Source: Elusimicrobiota bacterium (lineage in GTDB: Bacteria; Elusimicrobiota; Elusimicrobia; UBA1565). From it: a stretch of 55,045 nt of DNA. The position numbers and the translations under genes are program-made. The notes beneath the pieces are model-generated. The model saw only the letters and a program-made list of their open reading frames with translations. It had not been told where the DNA came from and did no database searches. The first letter of the stretch is position 1, and every line of letters starts with the position of its first letter. The stretch lies in assembly GCA_016196755.1 (NCBI GenBank), contig JACPXC010000012.1, positions 1 to 55,045 of the forward strand, in the 5' to 3' direction. Shown here piece after piece: positions 26,050 to 36,607 of this stretch.

Positions 26050-28989
26050 ATGAAACGCCTCATCGCGTCCCTCCTCAGCCTCAGCCTCACCGCCGCGGCA
26101 CCCGGGCCGGCCGCCGCTAGGGTCATCGCCGGTTCCCTCCCGCGGGGCGGGACCGGCTCGGTCGTCCCCGTGGCCGCCGCGCTGGGTGGCGCGGGCGGGC
26201 GACTGGCCCCCGTGCTGTCCCAGCCGGCGGGCTTGAGCCCTGCTCTGCCCTCCCCGGCGGCGCCGACGCCGTCGCTGCCGACCCTCCACCACATCACTTC
26301 AGTTCGCGCTGTCTCTCCAGCCGCCGTCTCCGGGGTGGTCCCTTCCGCGCACCCGTCGGCGCAGGCCATGGCGGCCTCGATGCCCGGTTCGCCGGCGCCG
26401 CTCTTCTCTTGGGCGCCCAACCCCGCGCGCGTCCCGTCGCGCACCCCCGCCGCCGCCGCCCCGTCGGCGGCCGTCCACGCGGCGCCGGAGCGGATGGTCG
26501 GTTCCTTCAAGTACGTCCGCAGCGTCGAGACGGGCGTCGGCGCGGCCCTGTCGGCCTCCCCCGAAGCGGGCCTGCTCCGCCTCATGGACGGCGCCCAGCC
26601 GAGCGTCGCCGGCGGGTTCAACGCGGTGGCCGGCAATGCCGGGGCTGTCCACGGTTTCTCGCCGCTGTCGGCCGGTTCGGCCTACCTCCCGAGCGGGCGG
26701 CAGACCCCGGTCCCCGAGAAGCGCCCGGAGTACAGGCCGCGGGCGATCAACTCTTGGTTCCGGATGTGGGACACCCTCCTCTACCCCATCCTGAGCATCG
26801 CCTACCGGATATACTCGCGCGGCACGGAGAACCTGCCGACCAAGGGGGGGGCCTTGCTCCTGCCCAACCACGTCAGCTGGCTCGACGTCTTGCTCATCTC
26901 CCACGCCGCCAAGCGCCCGGTGCGCTTCCTGATGTACAAGCCCTACTACGACAGCCCCTACTTGCACTGGTTCGTGAAGGGCTTCGAGCCGATCCCGCTC
27001 GTCCCCGGCGACCCCGCCCAGGTCGAGTGGGCGCTGGCCGAGGCGCGCAGGGCCATGGAGGCGGGCGACACCGTCGCCATCTTCCCGGAGGGCTCGTTTA
27101 CCGAGAACGGCACGCTCAAGCGCTTCAAGCGCGGCCTCGAGACCATCGCCAAGGACTCCAAGGTCCCGGTCATCCCGGTCCACCTCGACGGGCTCTGGGG
27201 CTCTTGGTTCTCCAAGAAGCAGGGGACCTCGTTCTGGCATTCCCTCTTCAACATCGGCCGCCGTCTGACGGTGCGCTTCGGCGCGCCGCTTGCGGGCGAG
27301 GTCAACGTCGACACGGTGCGCGACGCGGTCGAGCAGCTGAGCGCCGTCAACATGCGCGAGCGCGTCCTCGCCGAGCGCAAGCCCCTCGGGGTGGCCCTCG
27401 TCGAGTCGGCCTTCCAGAACTGGGGCCGGCCCGCGATGTCGGACTCGACCGGGGTCTCGCTGACTTACGGGGAGATGCTGGCCGGGGCCAAGCTCTTGGC
27501 CGACCAGTTCGGCCCCGCGCTGGACGCTTCCCAGAACGTCGGCCTCTTCATGCCCTCCTCGGTCGGCGGCGCCATCTCCAACGCCGCGGTGGCCCTGCTC
27601 GGCAAGACCGCCGTCAACCTCAACTACACCGCCAGCAGCGACGCGCTCCGGCAGTCGATGGCCCAGGCCGAGGTCAAGACCGTCATCACCTCGCGGCGCT
27701 TCATGAGCGAGCTCGCCAAGCGCACGGGACGCAGCTACGACCTGGGCCCGGACGTCATCTACCTCGAGGACGTGGCCCCGCGGATCCCCAAGTGGAAGAA
27801 GGCCCTGACCTTCGTCCTCATGCGCGTGCTCGGCCGCTGGCTGACGCAATGGCTGCTCCTGCCCCGGGCGACGGCGCGGATGGAGGACGACGCCACGATC
27901 ATCCCCACCAGCGGCTCGACCGCGTTCCCCAAGGCCGTGCGCCTCTCCCACTTGAACGTCCAGTCCAACATCAAGATGATGGAGGAGCTCTTCGCCTTCA
28001 AGAAGACCGACGTGATGCTGGGGATCCTGCCGTTCTTCCACTCCTTCGGCTTCACCGAGACGCTGTGGATGGCCATCCTCAACGGCATCCACGCCGTCTA
28101 CCACGCCAACCCCTTCGAGACCGACGAGATCGACGCCCTCGGCCGGCAGTTCAAGCCGACCATCCTGCTCGGCACGCCGACCTTCCTGCGCCGCTACGCC
28201 CAGACGATCTCCAAGGAGGCGTTCGCCGCCATGCGCCTGGTCGTGGCCGGCGCCGAGAAGCTCTATATCCGCGACGCCAAGTCCTTCAACGACAAGTTCG
28301 GCATCACGCCGCTGGAAGGCTATGGGGCCACCGAGACCGCGCCGGTCTCCGCGGTCAGCGTGCCGGACGTCTACAAGGACCGCAACGGCGAGAAAGTCAT
28401 CGCGCAGGACGGCCGCCGCGACGAGTCGGTCGGCCGCCCGCCGCCCGGCGTGGCGATCCGCATCGTCGACCCCGAGACCGGCGCGTTCCTCGGCGCCGAC
28501 AAGCCGGGACACATCCTCATCAAGGGGCCGCACGTCATGCCGGGCTACTATGGCGACGCGGCGCGCACGGCCGAGGCGCTCAAGGACGGCTGGTATTACA
28601 CCGGCGACATCGGCACCCGCGACCGCGACGGCTTCCTCTTCATCACCGGGCGCATCTCGCGCTTCTCGAAGATCGGCGGCGAGATGGTCTCCCACGGTTT
28701 GGTCGAGGAGAAGCTCCAGGACGCCTCCGGGCAGCCGGAGCGCCGCTTCGCCGTCGCCGGGGCCCCCGACGCCAGGATGGGGGAGAAGCTCATCGTCCTC
28801 TACACCGACTTCGGCGCCACCCCCGAGGAGCTGCTCGCCAAGGTCGGCGACTCCTTGGGAGGGGTTTCCAAGCCGCGCGCGGTGAACTTCTTTAAGATCG
28901 CCGAGTTCCCGATGCTCGGCAGCGGCAAGCTCGACCTCAAGGCGGTCGCCGAGCTCGCCCTCAAGCTCGACGCCGAGCGCCTTCCCTAA
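26050..28989 (+). CDS. Aas-like acyltransferase / acyl-ACP (acyl-CoA) synthetase fusion with leader
   Basis: A 979-residue protein. Residues 1-23 are a signal peptide (K-R-L-I-A-S-L-L-S-L-S-L-T) with junction A-A-A-R-V, followed by about 190 residues of Ala/Pro/Ser-rich linker. A PlsC-type acyltransferase (about 235-420) shows N-H274-V-S-W-L-D279 (HX4D) and F345-P-E-G-S. An ANL acyl-activating domain (about 440-979) has T620-S-G-S-T-A-F-P-K628, G-Y-G-A-T-E-T-A-P, Y-T-G-D-I-G and the catalytic K960 in S-G-K-L-D-L. Such fusions reacylate lysophospholipid using acyl-ACP formed in situ (E. coli Aas). The P-loop has Ala for the usual Gly (T-A-F-P-K-A). AGGAG at 26040-26044 is a strong Shine-Dalgarno. 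It is the last gene of the operon. Confidence 0.92.
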   Translation: MKRLIASLLSLSLTAAAPGPAAARVIAGSLPRGGTGSVVPVAAALGGAGGRLAPVLSQPAGLSPALPSPAAPTPSLPTLHHITSVRAVSPAAVSGVVPSAHPSAQAMAASMPGSPAPLFSWAPNPARVPSRTPAAAAPSAAVHAAPERMVGSFKYVRSVETGVGAALSASPEAGLLRLMDGAQPSVAGGFNAVAGNAGAVHGFSPLSAGSAYLPSGRQTPVPEKRPEYRPRAINSWFRMWDTLLYPILSIAYRIYSRGTENLPTKGGALLLPNHVSWLDVLLISHAAKRPVRFLMYKPYYDSPYLHWFVKGFEPIPLVPGDPAQVEWALAEARRAMEAGDTVAIFPEGSFTENGTLKRFKRGLETIAKDSKVPVIPVHLDGLWGSWFSKKQGTSFWHSLFNIGRRLTVRFGAPLAGEVNVDTVRDAVEQLSAVNMRERVLAERKPLGVALVESAFQNWGRPAMSDSTGVSLTYGEMLAGAKLLADQFGPALDASQNVGLFMPSSVGGAISNAAVALLGKTAVNLNYTASSDALRQSMAQAEVKTVITSRRFMSELAKRTGRSYDLGPDVIYLEDVAPRIPKWKKALTFVLMRVLGRWLTQWLLLPRATARMEDDATIIPTSGSTAFPKAVRLSHLNVQSNIKMMEELFAFKKTDVMLGILPFFHSFGFTETLWMAILNGIHAVYHANPFETDEIDALGRQFKPTILLGTPTFLRRYAQTISKEAFAAMRLVVAGAEKLYIRDAKSFNDKFGITPLEGYGATETAPVSAVSVPDVYKDRNGEKVIAQDGRRDESVGRPPPGVAIRIVDPETGAFLGADKPGHILIKGPHVMPGYYGDAARTAEALKDGWYYTGDIGTRDRDGFLFITGRISRFSKIGGEMVSHGLVEEKLQDASGQPERRFAVAGAPDARMGEKLIVLYTDFGATPEELLAKVGDSLGGVSKPRAVNFFKIAEFPMLGSGKLDLKAVAELALKLDAERLP

Positions 28990-29758
28990 AAGACCATGAA
29001 GTAGGCGGTCCGCCGGCGGTCGGACATGAAGACCTCGGCGAACTGGAACATGAGCAGGGTCCGCCCGCCCTGCCGGTAGAGCTCCAGCGGCAGCATCGTG
29101 AAGCTGTTGTCGCTGGTGTGGCCGAGCCGGAAGCGGAAGCCCTTCTTCCCCGTGAGCACGTCGCCCGAGACCTCCATGCGGCCGTTGCCGGTCTGGACGG
29201 CGAGCTTGAGCTCGATGAGCTTCCCGCCGAGCCGGAGCTGGCCCTTTTGGACGCAGCCCTCCTCGTGCTCCGGGTCGCGGCAGCTGCCGAGGTCCACGCG
29301 CCGGAACACGCGCTCCGTGACCGGCGGCTCTTTGGCGTCGATCCCCGCCTCCGCGGCCTCGGTTCGCGCGCGCTTGGCCAAGAGCGCCGCGTCGGACTCC
29401 CTGCGGCAGCGCGCGCGCGCGGTCACGGCGGGATAGACGTGGGTGAGAGCGTGAGGCGTGCGCAGCTGGGCCAGCTTCTGCGGCTCGTAGGGCAAAAGGT
29501 GCACGCTCAGGCCCCGGGCCGGCACCCGGACCACCTCGCGGGCCGAGCGGTTGGCGTCGATCGTGACGCCTTCGAGGCCCTTGTAGCCGCAGTCGACCGG
29601 GTCCCCGCCCGAGCCGCGGTCGGGCGTGTAGTACTCGCGCACCGCGATGTGGGACGCCGAGAAGCCGACGACCTCGTAGCGGTTGAAGTCGGTCCAGCGC
29701 GGGGTAAGGCCGGGAGCGGCGGCGTGTGCTGTGAGGGAGAGCAGCAGGGCTAGGACCA

Positions 29759-29759
<1 letters not shown>
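28986..29759 (-). CDS. Secreted protein of unknown function, coupled to a TPR kinase
   Basis: A 257-residue protein with a signal peptide (M-V-L-A-L-L-L-S-L-T-A-H-A-A-A) and a mostly beta-rich body. The segment Y-E-V-V-G-F-S-A-S-H-I-A-V-R-E-Y-Y-T-P-D-R-G-S-G is vaguely like DUF2259-type secreted proteins, but I do not commit to this. Four or more cysteines (D-C-G-Y, R-C-R, S-C-R-D, G-C-V) fit disulfides. The ATG shares one base with the stop of the upstream kinase gene (TGATG), so the two are co-translated and may act in one pathway. Its stop overlaps the convergent acyltransferase gene tail-to-tail. Confidence 0.7.
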
Positions 29760-32179
<2,420 letters not shown>

Positions 32180-32183
32180 AGGG

Positions 32184-32214
32184 ACACTTCACCCCTGAGG
32201 GGTCTTAGAAGTGT
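32184..32214 (-). promoter_or_regulatory. Nested inverted repeat overlapping the kinase promoter
   Basis: ACACTTC (32184-32190) pairs with GAAGTGT (32208-32214) around an inner ACCCCT/AGGGGT palindrome (32191-32203). A minus-strand -10 candidate TACACT overlaps the outer arm, so the structure covers both promoter and leader of the kinase gene. It could be an operator or a leader hairpin. Confidence 0.4.
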
Positions 32215-32242
32215 AGAGCCCGACTTTCCCGTCGTCAAGGGC

Positions 32243-33760
32243 CTAGCGCAGGTCCTTGAGCGACCTGCGGTAGAGCTTGTAGAGGGTCGTCGGCTGGCGC
32301 CCGGCCGGCAGCATGTGCTCGAGCGTCCCCCAGTAGAAGCCGCCGCCCAGGCTTTCGGGCAGCAGGGCCGGCGCCGCCCCGTTGAAGAGCAGGATCAGGT
32401 CCTTGCGCGCCGCGTCGGAGTCCGTGGGGCCCAGCCACCAGTAGGGCGGAGGCTCCGTGCCGTCGCCGAAGCCCCAGCCGCCCAGGTAGAAGGTCTTGCC
32501 CGGGAAATGGCGGCGCAGGGACTGGAAGGCGGGTTCGAGCGCCAGGCCCAGCGGGTGGCGGTGGGGATAGACGCTGAGCCCCACCGAGTCGAGGCCGGCC
32601 CCGAAGCCGCGCTCCTTGGCCCAGGCAAGCCAATCGTGCAGTCCGTGGCGGTCGTCGGGGGCCGTGCCGTCCCACCAATGCAGGGTGGCCGCGGTCTCGA
32701 GGCCGGCGTCCACGCGCTTGACCTCGATGACGGCCTTCTGGATGCAGAGCAGGATCGTCTCGTCGGCCAGCGGCCGGCGCCCGCCCAGCCAGGTCCCGTT
32801 GGGCTCGCTGGCCACCTCCCAGACCCGGACGGCGTCCTTGTAGCGGGTGACGAGGTTGCGAGTCCGCTCGGCGTAGAGCTCCGGGGTCAGCTCCGCCGGC
32901 CAGAGCTGGCTGTCGAGGACCGAGCCCATGACGCTGAGCTTGCGGGCGGCCAGGGCCTTGAGCAGCTCGTCGTAGAGCGTGAAGGAATCGGGCCGAGAGA
33001 AGACGAAGTCCTTGGGCGGCACGGCGAAGACCACGCGCACCCAGTCGGCCCCCGCGTCGGCCAGCTGTCGGGCCAGGGGCTCGAAGGCGGTGACGCGGGA
33101 GGCTACCGTCTCGTCGAGCGAGAGCCCCCAGCGCAGGGCCGGGACGCGCTTGGCGTCGGCGACGGTCTGCCGGCCGTGCTCGAAGAGCACCTGCTGCCAG
33201 GCCAGCGAGACCGCGGCCAAGGCCTCGTCGAAGCGGGCCGCGCGCTTGCGGCGCTCGGCCGTGCCCGTGGCGTCGGCGACCGCGGCCTTGGCGTCGGCCA
33301 CGAGGCGCTTGGCCTTGGTACTCGAGGCATAGGGCGGCTTCCAGGCCAAGCCGCGCTCCTTGAGCGACTCCATCATGGCCGTATAGGCCCAGCGCGCCGC
33401 CTCCTCGTTGATGAGCAGGGTGCGGCCGTCCTCGTAGCCTTCTCCGCCGGCGTCGAGCGTCACGGTCGAGTAGCCGTCCCGCGGGAGCGGCCAGGGCAGC
33501 GTGGCGATCATGCGCTCGCCGCTCTCCCAGCGCCAGGCCGGAGAGCTCGAGCCGGCCACCCACCACGGCCGGCCCTCGAGCGCCGCCCCCCCGGGGGCTG
33601 AGAGCCGCAAGCCGGCGGTCGGGGAGGCGCCGCGTGGGTCGAGCAGACGGCGTAGGGCGGCCTGGTCCATCAGACGGCCGTCGGCGTCGTAGGCCTCGAT
33701 GTGGACCACGGCGGCGCGGGCCGGGACGGCCAGCAGGGCGGCTAGGGCGGCGGCGAGCAT
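32243..33760 (-). CDS. Secreted TIM-barrel glycoside-hydrolase-like protein
   Basis: A 505-residue protein with a signal peptide (about 1-16), an N-terminal beta-rich region (about 20-115), and a TIM-barrel-like domain from about 190. The segments A-D-W-V-R-V-V-F and V-W-E-V-A-S-E319-P-N-G-T-W resemble the strand-4 acid/base motif (N-E-P-like) of clan GH-A enzymes such as GH5/GH39. Later W-W-D-G-T, L-S-V-Y-P-H and F-Y-L-G-G-W-G-F fit barrel strands, but the nucleophile Glu is not certain. It may cleave polysaccharide outside the cell; family and substrate are unassigned. TACAAA lies six bases before the ATG. Confidence 0.7.
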   Translation of the reverse strand: MLAAALAALLAVPARAAVVHIEAYDADGRLMDQAALRRLLDPRGASPTAGLRLSAPGGAALEGRPWWVAGSSSPAWRWESGERMIATLPWPLPRDGYSTVTLDAGGEGYEDGRTLLINEEAARWAYTAMMESLKERGLAWKPPYASSTKAKRLVADAKAAVADATGTAERRKRAARFDEALAAVSLAWQQVLFEHGRQTVADAKRVPALRWGLSLDETVASRVTAFEPLARQLADAGADWVRVVFAVPPKDFVFSRPDSFTLYDELLKALAARKLSVMGSVLDSQLWPAELTPELYAERTRNLVTRYKDAVRVWEVASEPNGTWLGGRRPLADETILLCIQKAVIEVKRVDAGLETAATLHWWDGTAPDDRHGLHDWLAWAKERGFGAGLDSVGLSVYPHRHPLGLALEPAFQSLRRHFPGKTFYLGGWGFGDGTEPPPYWWLGPTDSDAARKDLILLFNGAAPALLPESLGGGFYWGTLEHMLPAGRQPTTLYKLYRRSLKDLR

Positions 33761-33766
33761 CCCGGC

Positions 33767-33772
33767 TTTGTA
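33767..33772 (-). promoter_or_regulatory. -10 element (TACAAA) for the GH-like gene
   Basis: On the minus strand TTACAAA ends six bases before the ATG, without a Shine-Dalgarno sequence. It is divergent from the 33823 gene. Confidence 0.4.
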
Positions 33773-33806
33773 ACAAAATCGAGCTTTAATTTCCTAAGAC
33801 GCCTGC

Positions 33807-33812
33807 TACAGT
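33807..33812 (+). promoter_or_regulatory. -10 element (TACAGT) for the 33823 gene
   Basis: TACAGT ends ten bases before the ATG at 33823, in the short AT-richer divergent intergenic region. Confidence 0.4.
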
Positions 33813-33822
33813 CCGAGGGACC

Positions 33823-34200
33823 ATGCGTCTGCTTCTCGTGCTCGCCCTGGCGTTTCTCATCTACGCCCATCAGACGATGGGGATGTCGACGCTCGAGGAG
33901 ACCTCCTGGGAGGTCCGCGTCGGGCGCACGCCGTTTTTCCCGTTCGCGCCCAAGGACACCCTGTCGTTCGGGCGCGGCCGCTTCGTCTCGGCGCGCTTCC
34001 TGGCTGACGGCTACTCGCCGTCCGGCTACGGGCCGGCCGCGGGCGGCGACTGGCACGCCCGCCAGAAGTCCTCCGACGGAGGGGTCATGGAGTGGCGCGG
34101 GAAGGTCTCGGGCGACCGCATCCGCGGCACCGTCACCGTCACCCGCGCCGACGGCGCGGCCAAGATCTACAAGTTCCGAGGCCGGCGCCGGGGCGTTTGA
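33823..34200 (+). CDS. Small secreted beta-rich protein, unknown function
   Basis: A 125-residue protein with a hydrophobic N terminus (R-L-L-L-V-L-A-L-A-F-L-I-Y-A) serving as signal peptide or anchor. The rest alternates as short beta strands (T-S-W-E-V-R-V, K-D-T-L-S-F, R-F-V-S-A-R-F, M-E-W-R-G-K-V, I-R-G-T-V-T-V-T, I-Y-K-F-R-G). This is the pattern of small lipocalin-like or META-like barrels in which a strand pair reads D-x-L-x-F-x-x-G-x-F. No family is claimed. It stands alone between a divergent glycosidase-like gene and an FAD oxidoreductase. Confidence 0.7.
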   Translation: MRLLLVLALAFLIYAHQTMGMSTLEETSWEVRVGRTPFFPFAPKDTLSFGRGRFVSARFLADGYSPSGYGPAAGGDWHARQKSSDGGVMEWRGKVSGDRIRGTVTVTRADGAAKIYKFRGRRRGV

Positions 34201-34224
34201 GCGCGGTCTTGTTTTATATTTTTA

Positions 34225-34230
34225 TATAGT
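34225..34230 (+). promoter_or_regulatory. AT-rich promoter with TATAGT for the FAD oxidoreductase gene
   Basis: An isolated AT-rich tract (34211-34230), conspicuous in this GC-rich DNA, contains TATATT and TATAGT about 30-45 bases before the ATG at 34260. Confidence 0.45.
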
Positions 34231-34259
34231 GAGTCGCCCGGGCTCAGGGGCGAACACTA

Positions 34260-35402
34260 ATGTCCCATGACGTCATCGTCGTCGGCGGCGGCATCATCGG
34301 AGCCTCGGCAGCCTATGCCTTGGCCCGGCGCGGCCACAAGGTCCTGGTCATGGACCAGGTCTCGATCCCCAACCCGCAGGGCTCCTCCGACGACCACGCC
34401 CGCGTCTTCCGCCTGACCCACGGCAAGGACTCCTTCACGACCGACCTGGCGGCGCGCACCATCCCGCTCTGGAAGGAGCACGAGCGGACCTTCGGCGAGG
34501 AGTTCCTCACCCAGAACGGCGTGCTCGACCTGGCCAGCGGCGACGGCAAGGTCGAGGAGGCCAGCTACAAGACCCTCTCCGACCTGCGCCTGCGCGTGGA
34601 GCGCCTGAGCAGCCAGCAGGTTGCCGAGCGCTACCGCATGATCCGGCCGCGCTGCTGCAAGTTCGCGGTGTTCCACCCCGACGGCGGCATGGTCTGGGCC
34701 AAGCGCGCGATCGAGGCCTTTTCGCGCGGGATCCTGCGCTCGCGCGGCGCCCTCGAGCCCGGGGTCAAGATCGTCAAGATCCTCAGCGACAAGGGCAAGG
34801 TCACCGCGCTCAAGGACTCCAAGGGCAAGTTCTGGCGCGCCGAGCACTACGTCTTCGCCTCCGGAGCCTGGACCCGCGAGGTGCTGGCCGACTACGGCAT
34901 CCCCGTGGCGATCACCCGCCAGGAGTGCCTGTACCTGCGTCCGCCGCGCAACCAGGGCCGCTACCGCCCGACCCATTTCCCGGTGTTCTCGTTCTCGAAG
35001 CTCGGCGTGCACGGCTTCCCGGTCCACATCCACGGCTTCATGAAGATCGGCTACCACCGCGCGGGCGTCGAGAACCGGGCCCCCGTCATCCCGCTGCTGC
35101 CCGACCGCAAGTTCGAGGGCCAGGCCCGCCAGGTCTTCAAGGACTTCGTCCCAGACCTGGCCGACTTCAAGGAGATGGAGGGCCGGGTCCACTACTACAC
35201 GCGCACCCCGGACGGAGACTTCCTGCTCGACCAGCTCCCCGGGGTCGACAACGCCTGGCTGGCGGCGGCCTTCGCCGGAGGAGGGCCGATGTTCGCCCCG
35301 CTGGTGGGGCAGATCCTCTCCCAGCTGGTCTCGGGGGAGAAGCCCGCGGTGAACCTCCACCGCTTCCGCATAAGCCGCCTCAGGCTTCGCCCGAAGGCCT
35401 AG
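34260..35402 (+). CDS. FAD-dependent oxidoreductase, DAO/sarcosine-oxidase family
   Basis: A 380-residue DAO-family flavoprotein. The N-terminal dinucleotide-binding motif is V-I-V-V-G-G-G-I-I-G-A-S-A-A-Y-A-L-A, ending at an acidic residue (V-M-D). A second FAD contact is F-A-S-G-A-W-T-R, and the C-terminal D-N-A-W-L-A-A-A-F-A-G-G-G-P-M-F-A-P replaces the usual S-G-H-G-F-x-x-x-P. It is closest in layout to monomeric sarcosine oxidase or N-methyl amino-acid oxidases, but no covalent-FAD cysteine is obvious and the substrate is unknown. It has no signal peptide and should be cytoplasmic. It is a single gene; its stop overlaps the convergent small secreted gene. Confidence 0.88.
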   Translation: MSHDVIVVGGGIIGASAAYALARRGHKVLVMDQVSIPNPQGSSDDHARVFRLTHGKDSFTTDLAARTIPLWKEHERTFGEEFLTQNGVLDLASGDGKVEEASYKTLSDLRLRVERLSSQQVAERYRMIRPRCCKFAVFHPDGGMVWAKRAIEAFSRGILRSRGALEPGVKIVKILSDKGKVTALKDSKGKFWRAEHYVFASGAWTREVLADYGIPVAITRQECLYLRPPRNQGRYRPTHFPVFSFSKLGVHGFPVHIHGFMKIGYHRAGVENRAPVIPLLPDRKFEGQARQVFKDFVPDLADFKEMEGRVHYYTRTPDGDFLLDQLPGVDNAWLAAAFAGGGPMFAPLVGQILSQLVSGEKPAVNLHRFRISRLRLRPKA

Positions 35403-35827
35403 CGTTGAGCGTCTTCGGCGAGGCCGACCCTCACCATGCCGGCCCAGGCGCCGCCCCAGGCGGCGTCGGCCAGGGCGCGCCAGGGGGCCAGGGCCGCGCG
35501 CAGGGCGGTCTCGGTGCGCGCGGATACCGAGTCGACGGGCGTCGCGGACGGCAGCGCGGGCATGCGCAGGACGGCGCGCTCGGCCGCGAGCGCCGCGCGC
35601 TTGGGGAACCAGTTGCGCCGCCGCCCGCCGAACCCGGCCGCCACGGCCTCGGCGCCGGCGGGGCGCAGGGCCATGGCGTCGAAGGCCACATCGAGGGCCG
35701 CGCGCCGGCCCGGGTCGGAGGGATTCTCGCGCACGAGCAGGGCCGCCAGGGCCGCGTGGCGCAGGGCGTCGGCGCGCGCCGCGGCGGGCGCGGCGAGGAG
35801 CAGGACGGCGAGCCCCATCTCTCGCAT
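35399..35827 (-). CDS. Small secreted Ala/Arg-rich protein, unknown function
   Basis: A 142-residue protein with a signal peptide (M-R-E-M-G-L-A-V-L-L-L-A-A-P-A-A-A-R-A) and a helical, Ala/Arg-rich remainder with no motif I recognise. Its coding reality is supported by the leader, by TATCCT six bases upstream of the ATG, and by its tight convergent packing against the FAD oxidoreductase gene. A start two codons later (second Met) is possible but would move away from the -10 box. Confidence 0.6.
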   Translation of the reverse strand: MREMGLAVLLLAAPAAARADALRHAALAALLVRENPSDPGRRAALDVAFDAMALRPAGAEAVAAGFGGRRRNWFPKRAALAAERAVLRMPALPSATPVDSVSARTETALRAALAPWRALADAAWGGAWAGMVRVGLAEDAQR

Positions 35828-35833
35828 GAGGGC

Positions 35834-35839
35834 AGGATA
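35834..35839 (-). promoter_or_regulatory. -10 element (TATCCT) for the 35827 gene
   Basis: On the minus strand TATCCT ends six bases before the ATG. TTAAGC, 17 bases further upstream (35857-35862), is a weak -35 match. Confidence 0.45.
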
Positions 35840-35899
35840 GCCCCGCGCGGCCCGGCGCTTAAGGGTCGATGGGCCCGGGCGGCGGCCGGCGCTCGCCCC

Positions 35900-36598
35900 A
35901 TGCTCCTCTGGGCCCTATGCCTGACGGCCGGGCCGGCCGCGGGCGAGACGGTCAAGTTCAAGTCGGCCGACGGCATCGCGTTGGTCGCCGAGTGGCGGGC
36001 GCCGCGGCGCGGCCAGCCGGTGTTCGTCCTGCTCCACGGTCTTGGGGCGGGCCGCGGCGAGTGGCGGGATTTCAGCGCCCGCGCGGCGGCCAAGGGCTGG
36101 GGGACGCTGGCCGTCGACATGCGCGGCCACGGCGACTCCGGCGGTCCGCGCTTCACCGAGTTCCGCACCCCCGAGGCCTGGGCCCTGCTCGAGCGCGACG
36201 CGCAGGCCGCGGTGGAGTGGCTCCTGCGCGTGCGCCACGTGGCCCCGGAGCGGGTCGTCCTGGCCGGCGCCAGCATCGGCGCGAACCTCGCCCTGCGCGC
36301 CGCCTGCGACATCCCCCGCGCGCGCTTCGCCGTCCTGCTCTCTCCGGGCTGGAACTACCAGGGCGTGACCCTGCCCGACGCGGTGGCCTCCTACCGCAAC
36401 CCCATCGTCTTCGCGGCCGCGCCCGACGACGCCTATGCGTTCAAGTCCTCGCAGGAGGCCCAGCGGCTGGCCAACCGCCCCGAGGGCGCCTTGCTGCGCG
36501 CCGGCAAGGGCCACGGGGTCGGCATGCTCGCCGGGCCGGCCAACAAGGCCTTCGCCGACGAGCTATTCGCCAAGCTCGCCGAGCTCGTCGCCCGCTAG
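35900..36598 (+). CDS. Secreted alpha/beta hydrolase
   Basis: A 232-residue protein with a short signal peptide (M-L-L-W-A-L-C-L-T-A-G-P-A-A-G) and an alpha/beta-hydrolase fold. It shows the oxyanion-hole L-L-H-G-L-G-A-G, the strand V-D-M-R-G-H-G-D-S-G-G, the nucleophile elbow L-A-G-A-S-I-G-A-N, a late Asp (A-A-P-D-D-A) and His (G-K-G-H-G-V-G). It resembles dienelactone hydrolase/monoglyceride-lipase-type esterases. The substrate is unknown; with other exported hydrolases nearby, an extracytoplasmic esterase role is likely. The ATG is chosen because the leader begins there. Confidence 0.85.
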   Translation: MLLWALCLTAGPAAGETVKFKSADGIALVAEWRAPRRGQPVFVLLHGLGAGRGEWRDFSARAAAKGWGTLAVDMRGHGDSGGPRFTEFRTPEAWALLERDAQAAVEWLLRVRHVAPERVVLAGASIGANLALRAACDIPRARFAVLLSPGWNYQGVTLPDAVASYRNPIVFAAAPDDAYAFKSSQEAQRLANRPEGALLRAGKGHGVGMLAGPANKAFADELFAKLAELVAR

Positions 36599-36607
36599 CG
36601 GGGCGGC

